Shown in pieces: positions 1 through 12,504 of a stretch of 64,000 bases of DNA. This stretch comes from Tyto alba (lineage: Eukaryota > Chordata > Aves > Strigiformes > Tytonidae): positions 56,092,227-56,156,226 of the forward strand of contig NW_024881282.1 of NCBI RefSeq assembly GCF_018691265.1. The letters run 5' to 3'. The notes under the pieces were generated by a model that was given only the letters and a program-made list of their open reading frames with translations, did not search any database and was not told where the DNA came from. The position numbers and the translations under genes are program-made. Every line of letters begins with the position of its first letter. The first letter of the stretch is position 1.

Positions 1-3000
1 CTCTGCAGCACGGCCAGACCCTGCTCCTTTTATACTCAGCAGGGAGAAATTGTTGGAAAGCACGCCAGAAGAATCAACGTGCTGTGTACTTGGCACATTC
101 ATGGTGATTTATAATTGCTTCATAATAAAGAAATGCAATAGAAGGAAGTTTTTGAATTCTCATCATCATGATGCACAAAAAGTTTATAAAGCTACCCTGT
201 CATTACTATGCCATTTTCATATTCTTCAAAAGTATAAGTAAACCTCTCTCTATCCAGCATATACAATGATATCACATTTAGGCCAGTACAAAATACCACA
301 CTCTCTGGGAATAACTCAGAGCTATGGGTATATTTCCCATAGCTGTCCTACAGATCTTGCTCAGTAAGTCATAACTCGCAAAATTTATGTTCATCTACAA
401 CAAAGAATCACGGACTACACTAGTTTTCATTATCAGTGCGGCTATGTCCCCTGCTGTATTATGCAGGGTGCATTTCACAGTGATGACATGTGTGAGGGGG
501 ACCCTTTTTCTTATCTAAACTGTTCAAAAGGTCTGGGGCTCAGAGGCGGTGCTGTTTTCTTGCCACCCAGAAGCAATGAGCTTCTCTTGTGGAGAGTACA
601 GACTGCAATTTGTTAAAAATAGAAACATTGTAAAGGGAAATTTTTGCCAGGAGAAAGATACTACCCTTGGAGTTAAAGGTGAGAAAATAACATACAGGAG
701 TCAGATGTCAAAACTGAAAAACAAAAGCAGTACCTGAACCTTGGTAGGGGCTCAGGTCTTTGAAAATTTATTACATATTCATACTGTCTTAATGATTTCC
801 TCCTGTGTAGAGAACTGTTGTTTCATTAATGCAGATGCAGATCTTTCATCCCAGAAATGAGAAGACCTTATCACAGACAGAAAAGAAGTACTTTCATGTT
901 ATCTTTAATTGCCATCGTGTCATGAGTTCAGGATGCTTTGCTCATAGGAGGTAAACAATGGTAATGTTAATCCACGGTCTCCCTAAAAGGGAGTGGGTGA
1001 TTGGACTGATTTGTAAGGGTGTCACAGGACTAGTGACCTGTATTTTTCCTTAAGTTTTTGTGCCTTTGATCAGATCTCTTACTATCTCCAAGCCATCACT
1101 TGTAAAAATAAATAACATTCAGGAGACATGCTGAAATCTTGTCATTGAAGTAGGAGTGCTTGGGATTTTTATTTTTCTTCTACAGAAAATCAAGTAATTA
1201 ATTTAATTGTGCCCTGAAGACAGAATGTAACATTTTGTTCTTTAAAGATATATTCACTAAAGGGTGTGACATTGCAACAGTGTATGTGTGCTGCTGTCAG
1301 CTTTGCCAATTAATATTGCACCCTTGTAGTGGGAGGAGAAGAACTGATACATGTGCGTGTACATCTATGGAAACTAAATATAAAAGATGATGATTGCTCT
1401 ATATGGTTCCCTAAACAGCCAGTGTTGGAACTCATTCTCATGGCATACCTCTTCTGGCTGCTAACTGTGTCCAGACAGACCAAGAGCAACAGTCACCAGA
1501 ACAGAAGGATGCCACAATTTCAGGTATTCCAATACATTGATATAAAGAAAAAAACCTTATCTTTCTGATAAGAAATGTTTCTCTTTTCCAAAGCTTGTGA
1601 GAGAATTTTGACCAGGCTTGTAGGACTTTAAAAAGGATCTTCATGTATGTGTAGGAAGCTGTAAGCTACAATTTCTGACTATTGATAACCACTGCAGAAA
1701 CACTCTGTAATAGTATTTTGATAATACCTACTTTAAGATCTGACTCTGAGCATTTTTGTGGAGCTTGATTCATCAATAGCTGCAAAACATTTTGATTTTT
1801 TTGTGACAGGAAGCACTATAGTGGCTCATATTATACTAGGATCTTTCCACACCGTGGATGCTTTTTGAATGTCTTTCTGCAGCACAGTAAATGTGCACTG
1901 TACTTCAAGGAGAAGATACTTTCACAGGTAGGTACTTATCAGTATACGATGTCTGTGTTTTCAAATAAATGATGACATTACTTGCTATGACTATACCATT
2001 TTCACACAAGTACTCCCAGACTGTATGCTGCTGCCATCTGCTTAGGTTAAAGAGAAATATTTTCCTCCAGAGGATGCTTTAGAGCTTCAGAAAGCCTTTC
2101 GCTCTGCACTGACCACACAGGAAAAACAGGGAGACTAATGTCATTGAACATACATTAGCCTATGGGAATACTGCCATAATGGACCACCTGAGTCTAACTT
2201 TCTGAATCCTTTCAAAAGGCCATGCTCTCTGCAGTGGCAAATGCTCTTCTGTAACATCCATGCTGAAAGACTCTCCAAAACCCAACATACAAAGCCAACC
2301 CTTGAGATCTTCCTGCATGCTGTAGTAACCACAAAGAAGCCTCACCTGATCAGTGAAGATTGGATGCCAATGACCTTTCCAGGCTGTCAGCAATGATGAT
2401 TTTGGCTGTAAGGATTCAAAGCTTCTCATTCCTGAGAAAGAGTTGTCATCACTGACTGCTCCATGGAGTAGTACTGGCATATTAATGACATTAATCTACT
2501 GACTCAACTTGAGTTCAGGCTTTGCTTTCTGCCAACTCCGCTTCCTTCTGTGAATAATAGCAGAATCTGGAAGTTTTGTGGGGTTTTGTTTGTTTGGTTG
2601 GTTGGTTTTTTTTTTTTGTTTTTGTTTTTTTTTTTTTTATTTACATCTTGTTTTTCTTTAAGTTCTACATGAATTAATGAACATAAGCCAGACTTAACTG
2701 CCCTGCACAAGTACAACCTCTTTTTCCTTTATCTCTTCTCTGTATCTTGTGGACATTGCTCATGGCCAGGCTGAAGTTGTGATGTGCTCCCAGCAAGAGG
2801 TCCATGGAGGATCCAAGAGGTCCAAGGAGACCTTTTTACCCCTGAGGAGTCTCTGTGAAGGTGAATAGTTTGGAAATATCCAGGAAAGTTCTGACAACAT
2901 AGGACACATCACTCTCAATCTATGCCAAAGTCTGAGACTGTCTTTTGGTATTCAAAGCAAGGGTTCTTGAATGTTTCAAAAATCCTCTGAGGCTGTCAGT

Positions 3001-3180
3001 AATCTTTATATGAACAATATATATAAATATACTGTGTCTGTGAGCAATTTTAATTTTGGCAGCTGAAGCACAAAGCCACTGTAGTTTTCTATCGTTGTTT
3101 CCAATTTAAGAATATCAGTAACAAACCCCTTCAATTTAGTTACCCACAAACCAGCAATCATATCATCAGTGAATCTGTTA
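1..3180. other. Unique AT-rich sequence, no gene recognised
   Basis: No frame longer than about 106 codons occurs, and none resembles a known protein. I saw no splice-bounded exon, CpG-rich promoter or RNA gene that I could defend. The only obvious local structure is the T-rich simple repeat near 2.6 kb. The stretch could be intronic or intergenic. Confidence 0.6.
2578..2638. repeat. T-rich / (GTTT)n simple repeat
   Basis: The run begins with alternating G and T triplets and quadruplets (GGGTTTTGTTTGTTTGG-like) and passes into long T tracts broken by single G bases. On the minus strand it reads as a lysine- and asparagine-rich frame, which is an artefact. No LINE 3' end or SINE body adjoins it, so a slippage-grown microsatellite is the simplest reading. 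Confidence 0.85.
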
Positions 3181-4316
3181 AAGCTAGATGAGAATTGAGC
3201 TAAATTTTAGAAGGGACAATGAGAGAAGCCTAGAGATCAGTAAAAAGAAGTGTGACTTGAGTCCCTGAAGTAAGTAATCTAAGGAACAGAACATATCAGG
3301 AAAGGTAGGAATTGGTGATAGAAGCTACATCAAATGCACAACGATAAATTTACAGGAGATAACAAAAAATTGGGAGCGAAGTGCATTACAACAGCACCAA
3401 GACCTTCCTAAGAACCTAAAATGGAATGGAGTAATGCAAAAAGTAGAAATAAGGAACATAATTAGATATAAGTTTAAAAGGAATTGAGAAAGTTCAGATG
3501 ATTAAGGAGTTACCACTATTTTGAAACATGAAGGCAGCAAAAATATGCAAGATACAATAAGTACTTGAGAAGCAAAATAAGGGCAAAGTAAAGGTTCACT
3601 GCTTGACAGGTAATGCACAGAGTAGTGAAGTGTTCGCTGTCTTCACACAAAAAGATTAATTTCTGCTCAGATACTTAACCACATAAAATTTAATGTTAAA
3701 ATAGGAGCATAGCCAGAATAAGAAGAAATTAAGTTTAAAAATGTCTGAATAAGCTAAGTGTAATTGAAGCCATCAGGGCATGATGACATTCAGCTTCACT
3801 TGTTTAAAGGAATAGGAAGAAATCTCTAAAATACTCACTGTTATCTTTGAAAACTCACAGAAGAACATGGGCAGGTCTCAGATAATGCAAGAAAAACAAA
3901 TACAATACTTACCTTTTAAAAAACAAACAGGGAAGTATAGATGTAACACCAATTCATGGAATTATTCTGGAACAAGTGGTTAGATAACAAATTTATAAGT
4001 GCCTGGAGCATACTAAGATGATAAAAACAGCTGACAGATTTGACAAGAACAAATTGTATTGACCCTGTTCACTGCTGACAAGTTAACTGGCCTTGGCTGG
4101 AAAATATGAACAGCTTTTTGGCTACCTGAACAGTAAAACAATAGGAGAGACTATTGACTGATGCTGCTGAATCTTGTTTTTTTGCTAGAGGATTTTTAAA
4201 AACAATTTAGGAACATACCTTCTGGGAATGGTGTAGGCATCTTTGATCTTTCTTCAGTGTAGGGTGTTGGACTAGAGGAGCTGCAAGTGTGTTCCAACCC
4301 TATAGTTTTATGTAGG
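3180..4316 (+). mobile_element. Old, degenerate CR1 LINE, plus strand (3' end intact enough to recognise)
   Basis: The right end matches the CR1 3' tail pattern: a GGGAATGGTGTAGGCAT-like block, then a GGTGTTGGACTAGA core about 4265-4279, then TTCCAACCCTATAG near 4295. Upstream, decayed ORF2-like reading is visible: a 'FAVFT' block near 3630, a block like the CR1 'GPDDIH' region near 3775-3800, and an 'IIFEN' block near 3845. No open frame survives. Stops and small indels are everywhere, so this is one of the oldest CR1 copies here. The 3' boundary is fairly secure. The 5' boundary is an estimate, because similarity fades gradually. Confidence 0.62.
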
Positions 4317-5440
4317 CAATATTTGTTTAGGTCCCCCTAGCCTTGCCCCATGACTTATGTTGCATGTTTCCTGCTCTGGATGCAGGTTACTGAAGATTGT
4401 CTGGGACTGCATGTAAAGTCTTTTATTCAAAAGTGACCTGAAATTGAAATGGTCCATGTGTGCTTCATTTTCCGTTGAAAATTTTAGCAGAAACCAAGCA
4501 GATTTTTTGGTTTGGCTTGGTTTTGTTCCTTAGGTTCATATAAATGGTACTTCTGAAATCTGCCCTATTCCAACAGTACCTCTGGAATACATATCATATG
4601 TAGGATGGTGAACTAATTAGTTGGGGGACAAACTGTGGTCATGCCATCATAGAATTGAATGCAATTTTGTCCTGGAACCATCTCACACTGAATACTAGCA
4701 AGTTCGGAAAATGTTGGGCCATGATATTACTTGTGAAGAAGCTCCACTAACAGTGTCATTTGTGTTCACTTTTCAAGTATTTCCAAGTCACTGGACCAAG
4801 ATATTGCATTAGATGTGAATGATGATCATTTGAGATGAATCTTCCTCTGTTTCATAGTTTCTACCAGTGCAGTCAGGTTTAACTCAGCCTTGGTGTACAG
4901 AGATGGGAAAAATTCTCAGACATTCTTGGGACCTCTAGTAAAGCTGAAGTTTGCTTTGCAGTGAACACAGCCCAGCATGATCAGTGTGATTGCTGGCAGG
5001 ATTTTGTATTACTCAGCAGGAGGAAATTATAGTCTGGACTGGACTTAATGAGAAAGAGCTGATTCCCCATTCAAAATGTGGGCCTGTCACCATAGAGTGC
5101 CCCAAAATGGAAATTAATTATTCCTTCTTAACCTCCCCCCACCAAATTTATGTGAATGTAACAGGTTTCCAACGACAATGTTGTCTTTGAAAGACAGACT
5201 TGCCTTCACTGTGTATGATTCATCTCATTTGACTGTCTAATATTCAGCAGTGAAACTATTAGGTATTTTTTCAGGTACTAAAATACTTCATCCCCAAATA
5301 CTAGGCAATCCTTTCACATTTCTAATAGCACTTCCACTAAAAGGAGACATTAATTTGTTGGGTGAGCAAGTAGTTATCTCCTTACCACTTCTGCCTGGAC
5401 GTTTTTGGGATCCAACCTCTTTAGGAAAAATGGAGGACAC
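4317..5440. other. Unique spacer between two CR1 copies, no gene recognised
   Basis: Frames of 66 and 65 codons at 4990-5190 and 5250-5447 have no recognisable domain, and the second runs into the CR1 tail. No promoter or RNA gene is seen. The CR1 copies on either side lie tail to tail, with their 3' ends facing each other across this spacer. Confidence 0.55.
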
Positions 5441-8090
5441 TATATAATAGAATTATAGAATGGATTGGAAGAGATCTTAAGGATCATCTAGTTCCAACCC
5501 CACTGCCATGGGCAGGGACACCTTCCACTACACCAGATTGCTCAAAGCCCCGTCCAACCTGGCCTTGAACACTTCCAGGGAGGGGGCAGCCATAGATTCT
5601 CTGGTCAGCCTGTTCTAGCGTCTCACCACCCTCACAGGAAAGAATTTCTTTCTTAGATCTAATCTAAATCTACCCTCTTTCCTTTGAAAACCGTCATCCC
5701 TCACCCTATTACTACACTCCCTGATAGAGTCCCTCCCCACCTTTCCTGTAGACCGCCTTTAAGTACTGGAAGGCTGCTATAAGGTCTCCCCAGAGCTTTC
5801 CATTCTCCAGGCTGAAAAAAAAACAACTCTCAGCCTGTCCTCATAAGGGAGGTGCTTCAGCCCTCTGATCATCTTTGTGGCCTCCTCTGGACTTGCACAA
5901 GCAGGTCCATGTCTTTCTTATGTTGGGGGCCTCAGAGCTGGACACAACACTGCAGGTGGGGTCTCACAAGAGCAGAGGGGGAGAATCCCCTCCCTCGACC
6001 TGCTGTCCACACTTCTCTTGATGCAGCCCAGGATACGGTTGGCTTTCCAGGCTGTGAGCACACCTTGCCGGCTCAGAGTCAGTTTTCCATCCACTAGTAC
6101 CCCTAGCTCCTTCTTTGCAGGGCTGCTCTCAATCCACTCATTGCTCAACCAGTATTTGTGCTTGGGATTGACCCAAATGTTTGCGCAAGCCCACCTCTCA
6201 AGCCTGTCACAGTCACTGTGGATGGCATCCCTTCTCTCCAGCTTGTTGACCACACCACACAGGTTGGTGTCATTGGCAAACTTGCTGAGGGTGCACTCAA
6301 TCCCACTGTCCATGTCACTGACATGTTAAACAGCACCTGTCCCAATACTGACCCATAAGGAACGCCACTTGTCACTGGTCTCCACTTGGACATCAAGCCA
6401 TTGATGACTCTGAAAGTGATCATCCAGCCAATTCTTTGTGCACCGAGTGGTCCATCCATCAGATCCACATCTCTCCAATTTAGAGACAAGGATGTCGTGT
6501 GGGACAGTGTGAAATGCTTTGCACAAGTCCAGGTAGAGGACATCAGTTGCTCTTCCTTTGTCCACCAATGTTGTAGCCCTGTTATAGAAGGCCACCAAAA
6601 TAGTCAGGCACAATTTGCCTTTAGTGAAGCCATGTTGGCTGTCACCAATCACCTCCTTATTTTCCATATGCCCTAACATAGTTTCTAGGAGGATCTGCTC
6701 CATGATCTTGTTGGGCACAGAGGTGAGACTGACTGGCCTGTAGTTCTCCAGGTCTGCCTTTTTTTTCTTTTTAAAAATGGGGGTTATGTTCCCCCTTTTC
6801 CAGTCAGTGGGAACTTCATCAGACTGCTACAACTTCTCAATTAGAATGGACAGTGGTTTAGCCACTTCATTCACCAGATCCCTCAGGACCTGCAAATGAA
6901 TCTCATCAGGACCCATGGACTTGTGCACTTTCAGGTTCCTTGGATGGTCTTGAACTTGGTCTTCTCCTACAGTGGACAGTTCATTCTCCCAGTCACCACC
7001 TTTGACTTCTGCAATTTGGGCAGTTTGGCTGGAACATTTGCTGCTGAAGAATGAGATAAAAATATTGTTGAGTACCTCAGCCTTCTCCGTATCCTGTGTA
7101 TCCAGGTCTCCTGTTTCTTTCTGGAGAGGGCCCACATTTTTCCTAGTCTTCCTTTATCACCAACATACCTATAGAAACTTTTCTTATTGCCCTTGAAATC
7201 CTTGTCCAGATTTAATTCTATCAGGGCTTTGGCCTTCCTAACCTGATCCCTGGCTGCTTGGACAGTTTCTCTGTATTCCTCCCAGGCTATTTGTCCTTGC
7301 TGCCACCCTCTGTAGGCTTCCTTTTCATGTTTGAGCTTGTCCAAGAGCTCCTTGTTCATCTATGTAGGCCTTCTGGTGTTCTTACCTGACTTCTTGTTTA
7401 TTGGGATGCATCACTCCTGAGCTTAAAGGAGGTGGTCAATGAATGTTAACCAGCTTTCTTGGGCCCCTCTTCCCTCCAAGGCTTTATCCTATGTTACTCT
7501 ACCAAGCATATCCCTGAAAAGGCCCAAGTCTGCTCTCCTGAAGTCCAGAGTAACGAACTTGCTGTGCACCCTCCTCACTGCCCTAAGTATCTTGAACTCT
7601 ACCATTTCATGGTCACTGCAATCAGGACTGCCCTTGACCTTCACATTCCCCACCAGCCCCTCCGTGTTGGTTAGAACAAGGTCTAGCATAGCACGTCATG
7701 TCATTGACTCCTCTATCGCTCGGAGAAGGAAGTTATCATCAATTCATTCTGGGAACCTCCTGGATTGCTTACTCCCTGCTGTGTTGTCCCTCCAACAGAT
7801 ATCGGGGTGCTTGAAGTCCCTCATGAGGACAAGGGTTTATGAATGTGAAGCTGTTCCTATCTGTCTATAGAAGTCCTCATCCACTTGGTCTTCCTGGTTG
7901 GGTGGCCTGTAGCAGACCTTCACTATAATATCTCCTGTACTTGCCTTTGTTTTAATCCTGAACCAAAAGCTCTCAGTCAGCTTCTCATCCATCCCCAGGC
8001 AGAGCTCCATGCTCCCCAGCTGGTCACTGACACAGAGAACAACACCACCTCCTCATCCTCCCTGATTGCTCTTCCTAAAGAGCCTTACTT
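5441..8090 (-). mobile_element. Long 5'-truncated CR1 LINE, minus strand
   Basis: The left end carries the reverse complement of the CR1 3' terminal octamer-type repeat (AGAATTATAGAATGG at 5449-5463), followed by GATCATCTAGTTCCAACCCC-like 3' UTR sequence. Reading leftward on the minus strand gives the ORF2 C-terminal region, reverse transcriptase, linker and endonuclease in the expected order, out to about 8090, where similarity stops. An intact CR1 is roughly 4.5 kb, so the 5' UTR, ORF1 and the start of ORF2 are missing, as is usual for LINE insertions. There is no poly(A) tail, which is normal for CR1. This is the best-preserved LINE in the window, but it is clearly inactive. Confidence 0.96.
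5918..8086 (-). pseudogene. Broken CR1 ORF2 (endonuclease plus reverse transcriptase)
   Basis: In CR1 elements ORF2 supplies an APE-type endonuclease that nicks the target and a reverse transcriptase that copies the RNA in place. Endonuclease pieces: a block ending HPDICWRDN at 7786-7824, in which the usual GDFN reads RDFK, so the conserved Asn is lost; and an intact SDH triad motif near 7605-7620 inside a 66-codon frame (7489-7689). Linker: 7359-7140. A frameshift near 7137 moves to the reverse-transcriptase frame (7135 down to 6827). That frame ends at an in-frame TAG where the family normally has Trp, then resumes in the same frame at 6718-6390. A two-way frame shift lies at about 6385-6320. 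The catalytic FADD motif then reads FAND (6260-6280). With several frameshifts, at least one stop and two altered catalytic motifs, the product cannot be functional. Confidence 0.93.
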
Positions 8091-8656
8091 AGTGGCATAT
8101 ATAAGCATTCAGATCTATCGAAAGTATGTTTTGCTGATTATCATTTAACAAAAACAGAGTTATAGTCTGAACAGGCTTGTGATGTTAAACACATGTGAAA
8201 ACTCAATCTGTCTGTTGTATTTTATTAAAATAATGAGAACGTATTAAGAGCTAATTGCCACATTTCATTTTGAAGTGGGAGCTCTTAAAGAATAAGAGAT
8301 ACATACTAGCCTTATATAGAATTAGGGCTTGATTTTTCTCTTTTAGATGGTTGCATCAGAAGAAATTTTTATACATAATAAAATGATAATAAACTAGATT
8401 AAGAGCAGAATTAGGGGGCACAGTACAATCAGTAATCTTTTGAGATCCTGACAGCAAAGCAACAATGAGATGGAGCTTTGCAAAACTAGTAATATACTTC
8501 TTAATTTTTACCCCAAGTATGAACTCTGGATAGGAAATTTTGGATTTCCCACGTTATATATATATTCTATTATACTGAAGTGTTCAGGACACATTCAGTC
8601 ATCAGAAGCATGAAACTGGGCTCCTAAATAATTTATTTTATGTACTTGATGGAATA

Positions 8657-8689
<33 letters not shown>

Positions 8690-8959
8690 AAGACACAGTT
8701 ATCAGCATTCAGCTGAACAATGTCTTCTTATGTAACATGATGTTTTCCATCCTTTACATTACAGACACTCGGCATCTGTGACACTCTGAGATACCTTTGC
8801 AGAAAACTGCGTAGGAGAATGGTAGATGATAAAGTCAACTCTGGAGACTACATAACAGTGACAGCTAAATGGACTGTATTTTTGTCTAGGTTTCTCTTTT
8901 GTCCCGTACTCGAACTGTAATTGTATTTGAAGCAAGGAATGAACCTTTATCCTGAGACT
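8091..8959. other. AT-rich unique sequence with a long A tract
   Basis: No coding frame, RNA gene or recognisable element body was seen apart from the A tract at 8659-8687. The sequence just beyond the CR1 5' truncation is ordinary AT-rich DNA. I could not identify a target-site duplication pairing it with the far side of the CR1. Confidence 0.5.
8659..8687. repeat. Uninterrupted (A)29 tract
   Basis: Twenty-nine consecutive A bases, preceded by AATAAT and followed by GAAAG. This is the longest pure mononucleotide run in the window. It could be the tail of an old retrocopy whose body is no longer recognisable, but nothing upstream resembles a gene, so a slippage-grown tract is equally likely. 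Confidence 0.95.
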
Positions 8960-9065
8960 GTCCTGTATCTTGTGATTATCTGCGTGTCTTCAGGCAAAGT
9001 CACTGAGTTCATCTGTGCCTTGATTTCCCACAGATAAAACACAGAGAATATAATTGAGCTGATTC
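8958..9065 (+). mobile_element. MIR-like SINE fragment
   Basis: The order of short blocks follows the conserved core and downstream part of MIR: GGCAAAGTCACTGAG near 8993, then CATCTGTGCCTTGATTTCC near 9010, then ACAGATAAAAC and a GAGAATATAAT block. These correspond to the familiar 'ggcaagt.act', 'ctctgtgcctcagtttcc' and 'atctgtaaaatggggataat' stretches. No tRNA-like head is seen, so only the core onward survives. MIR is rare but present in bird genomes. A profile search would settle it. Confidence 0.55.
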
Positions 9066-9489
9066 ACAGTGGCACCATGGATATAAAAAATTACTCAGGG
9101 CTGTCAGAAGCCTGGGAACTGTGACTGGTCTGGGGCCACCAGCTTTGAAAGTGTACACGTGTCCTCAGCTTGATCCATTGTGACTCATCCAGGACCAAAG
9201 TGGGACCCAGCCTCAGTGTTTTCTGTCAGCCCCTGGAAGCGTGTACCCTGCTCCTTGTCTTCCTATTTCAAGTATAAAAACAGTGATCCAGTAGAGCTGC
9301 TTCCTGGTGTCAGGTAGATGGCTGGAAATTTCTGCTATGAACAATTTCTGGATTTTCTCTACATTTAGTAAAGAAATAAAATTATTTTTAAAATACTCAG
9401 TTTTACCAGTCTCTCTTGAGAATATGACACTATTGCAGAAAAGGTCAACAGTTTCCTCAAGTTAAATATGATGCCAGACTCAATTACCA

Positions 9490-9562
9490 TTTGCATCAGT
9501 AAAGTCGAATAAATTAATTTCAGTGCACACAGGTGTAACTGGGATCAGACTCCAGCCTTTCG
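9490..9562. repeat. Possible ancient amniote interspersed repeat fragment
   Basis: The stretch around CACACAGGTGTAACTGGGAT (from 9526), followed by CAGACTC, resembles a short motif I recognise from very old repeats shared by birds, turtles and crocodilians (a 'gtgtaactgagatcagaatctggcc' type sequence). I do not know the family name with certainty and give none. The match is short and judged by eye. Confidence 0.35.
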
Positions 9563-12504
9563 TAAGTAATCCATGTTCCTGTGGCTGAAAGTCACCTACG
9601 TTTATGCACATTGGATACATCTTTCAGGCAGAGAACTCATCCTGTGAGAGATGTTTTGGTTCACTGAGCAGCGTTTCACAAAATATTACAACTGCCTCTT
9701 GTATTTTGCAGATGTAATTTCCATTCTATTATCTTTTCTCCTACACATTATTCTGAAAGAGTTACACAAGGAGAAGAAGCTCATCAGCAGCCTGCCACAA
9801 TGAAAACTATTTTTGATTAATGTACTTTGTGCATTGATTAACTTCCCTGTGGAGTCTTCAAATCCATGTCATCTTTCTGAACACTAGATTTTGCCTTTAC
9901 CTCTCTAAGGTAGCCAAGATGTTTAAAAACTAATGTAAGCTGACAACTTCATATTAGTTACACATCTGAAGAGTCTCAAGCAGATAAGCTCGTCCTCCCC
10001 AAGTCAGTTGTGAATTAGGCTTGCTAATTGAGTTGAATCTGCCTGATTTAGGTACTAGTGTCTTAATAACCAAGGACAAATGATGGCTAGAGTGAGAGAC
10101 TTTGAGTCATATCATGGCAAAAAAAAATTTCATCAAAGCCACCTGCTATCATTGTATTTCTTCAAGCCTGAATCTTTATATAATAAGAAAACACGTTTTA
10201 GAGCCAGAGTCTATATTCTACTCTGTCAAATGACTGTCAGAGCTCTTGCTGTGAGCTGGAAGATAGGATCACCAGGGCAGACTGTGGCTCTTCAGTGCCC
10301 AGAAAGAGACCGGGCACATCCCTCTCCCAACAGCCATCAAGAGAAGACATGGAGGAGGGGACCAGGAGGCCAGGGAGAGAAACCGGTTGGGGGAAAGAAG
10401 TAGAAGGGGGAAAATGAGTGAGAGCAACAGACAAAGAAATCAAGAATAAAGCTACCATGATGTGAGGAGAAGCAATGTATAAACATAAGCCTGAGAGGTC
10501 AGAAAAAGTGCTCAGAGAGGGCATTGCTTAGGTCTGAGCTAGGCTGTCTCCAGGCCACAGGGAACGCCACAGAAACTGTTTGAGGTGCCTGAAAACCTGC
10601 TGGAGCTTGAGTCTTGTTCTGCTGCACTGGTTCACTCATCACGCCAGAGTCCAAAAAAACATTCTTGTGTTGTCTGGCTGCATTCTGCATGAATTTAAAT
10701 AGTTATTGTAATTTATTTTGGTTTAAGAACACATTATTGTGATAATTTAAAAAAACTTTTGAAAATATATAATACTACATAATAGGAAATACAGATTTCA
10801 TGCTACATTGTTATACACAAGCTTTGAACATACAGCAAATTGAAATGAAAATAAACAAACTCAAAAATCTGTATTTCTGTATAGCCAGCAGAAAATATTT
10901 TTATACTATCATGACAGTTTTAATGTTGATTTGTTTGGGGTTTTTTTCTGCTAGAATTTATTCACTTTTTGATATTCTTGGGAAAGATCTGTTCCTTGGA
11001 ACATTTCCAAAAGAAAATTATTCTCTAGAAAACTCTTCAGCCACCTTTATTAAAGTTAGCCTCCTGTAACTTCAGTCAAAACTTAACAGCTAAAATAAAA
11101 TACATTCTCAAAGGAATAAGTCTGAAACTATGAGGGATATGGGTTAGAAATTAAATGCTTAATAATGATTTCATCTGTAACTGATATATTTCCACAATGA
11201 AAGGAAAAGCTGAAAAAAAGACCCATGTATGGGAAGAAGATGAGGGAAGGCAAATAAATAAACAAAAAGAAACATTTTAGGGCAATTATTTTGTATAAAG
11301 TAGATATTTGAATTACCATATTGAGTTATGTGAACATTTTTGTTGTTCATAGTCGGAAGGCTTTAGTGAATAAAATAGAAACAGGACATAAAAATAGAAG
11401 ATCTCTAGAAGTGCTAGTATGGAACAGAAATGGAAGCAGATGCCCAGAGTTTGTATGTACAACTCCATGTGTAACATGTTCTAGTTTTAAGGACAGATGT
11501 TAGCTATATATTTCCATATGAGCACCTATGACATTTGAGTATTTGAGGCCTCCTTAAAAAATATGGGCTTAAAACATTGAAATCTCTTCTTCTTGTCATG
11601 GGCTGTTTATTCTCATACCCCACTCTGGAAAACAAAAATACTTGACAAGACCAGGTATTTCAAGCACAAGCAACAGTAATGGACAATTGGCTTCTGGCCT
11701 GGAGCTGAAGAACAAGGTTGCATCTGTCTGCCACCAGGTACGTAGACAATTCCCTAGCAATACCCATGCACCTTTAGTAGAACAATCTGGGATAGAGCAT
11801 GCCAAACTAGTCTCTTTATTCTTTCTTTAAAAACATACCACATTTCTTCTAAGATTCTGAAGACATCCCTGAAATGGAGAAACTTTTCAGTGTTCCATTT
11901 ACATTATTTTCTCCCTCTGAAAACAAACTTCCAGTAAACAATATACCCCGTTTGTGAAGATACAGACTGAGATTTCAGGAAGGGCTGAGTTACAAGTATG
12001 AAAACCTAGAGTAACAGCTGCACAGTCAGTGATGTTGCTTTAGATTCAGGCTGGTTCAGCTGAGATCAGATTCCAGGCAAATCGATGTCTACATGTACAG
12101 AAAATGTAGGTCTCCTTCCAAAGAGTTGCCATTGCACATAAAAGGAATGTGTGAACGTGAGGCTAGTTCTGCAGGATTCCTCTGTGGCATAGTGTCAGGC
12201 ATTCAAACAGTTAATTTGTGACTATTTTCTGTGGCTGTACTGTGACTCGCAAGGCAAAAATCAACCATTTTCTTTGAAAATCCAGAAGGAAAAAACACAT
12301 GTGACACGTTAGAGATTATATGGTTTACAAAATACTCTTCTCTAAGCCACATCTCTGTGATTTCAGATAAGGTAAAATTTTACAGGTCAAGTATTACTCT
12401 TCCAAAAAGTGTCTATCTTATGTGTCTTTAGATCTGGGACTTAAAAAGAAATCCGTTTAGCTTAGTCCCTCAAAAAAATTATCTTTCCAAATAATGTAGG
12501 CCAT
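9563..12504. other. Unique sequence, no gene recognised
   Basis: Frames up to 107 codons (10080-10403) lack any recognisable domain. A patch at about 10240-10640 is richer in G and C than its surroundings but has no CpG cluster. The interval 11666-11750 ends in CAG followed by GTACGTAG and could pass for a spliced exon, but it has no convincing acceptor or recognisable protein, so I do not call it. Confidence 0.5.

Noticed and set aside
2024..2041. Third CTCF-like match on the minus strand
   Set aside because: Only 12 of 14 positions fit. Matches of that quality are expected several times by chance in a window this size.
5877..6329. 150-codon plus-strand frame, among the longest in the window
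   Set aside because: It is the antisense shadow of the minus-strand CR1 ORF2.
8640..8690. A29 tract as the poly(A) tail of a processed pseudogene
   Set aside because: No gene-like sequence precedes it and no flanking duplication was found.
11666..11750. Possible internal exon ending CCACCAG followed by GTACGTAG
   Set aside because: The donor is fair, but the acceptor lacks a pyrimidine tract and the translation is unrecognised. Such combinations arise by chance many times in 64 kb.
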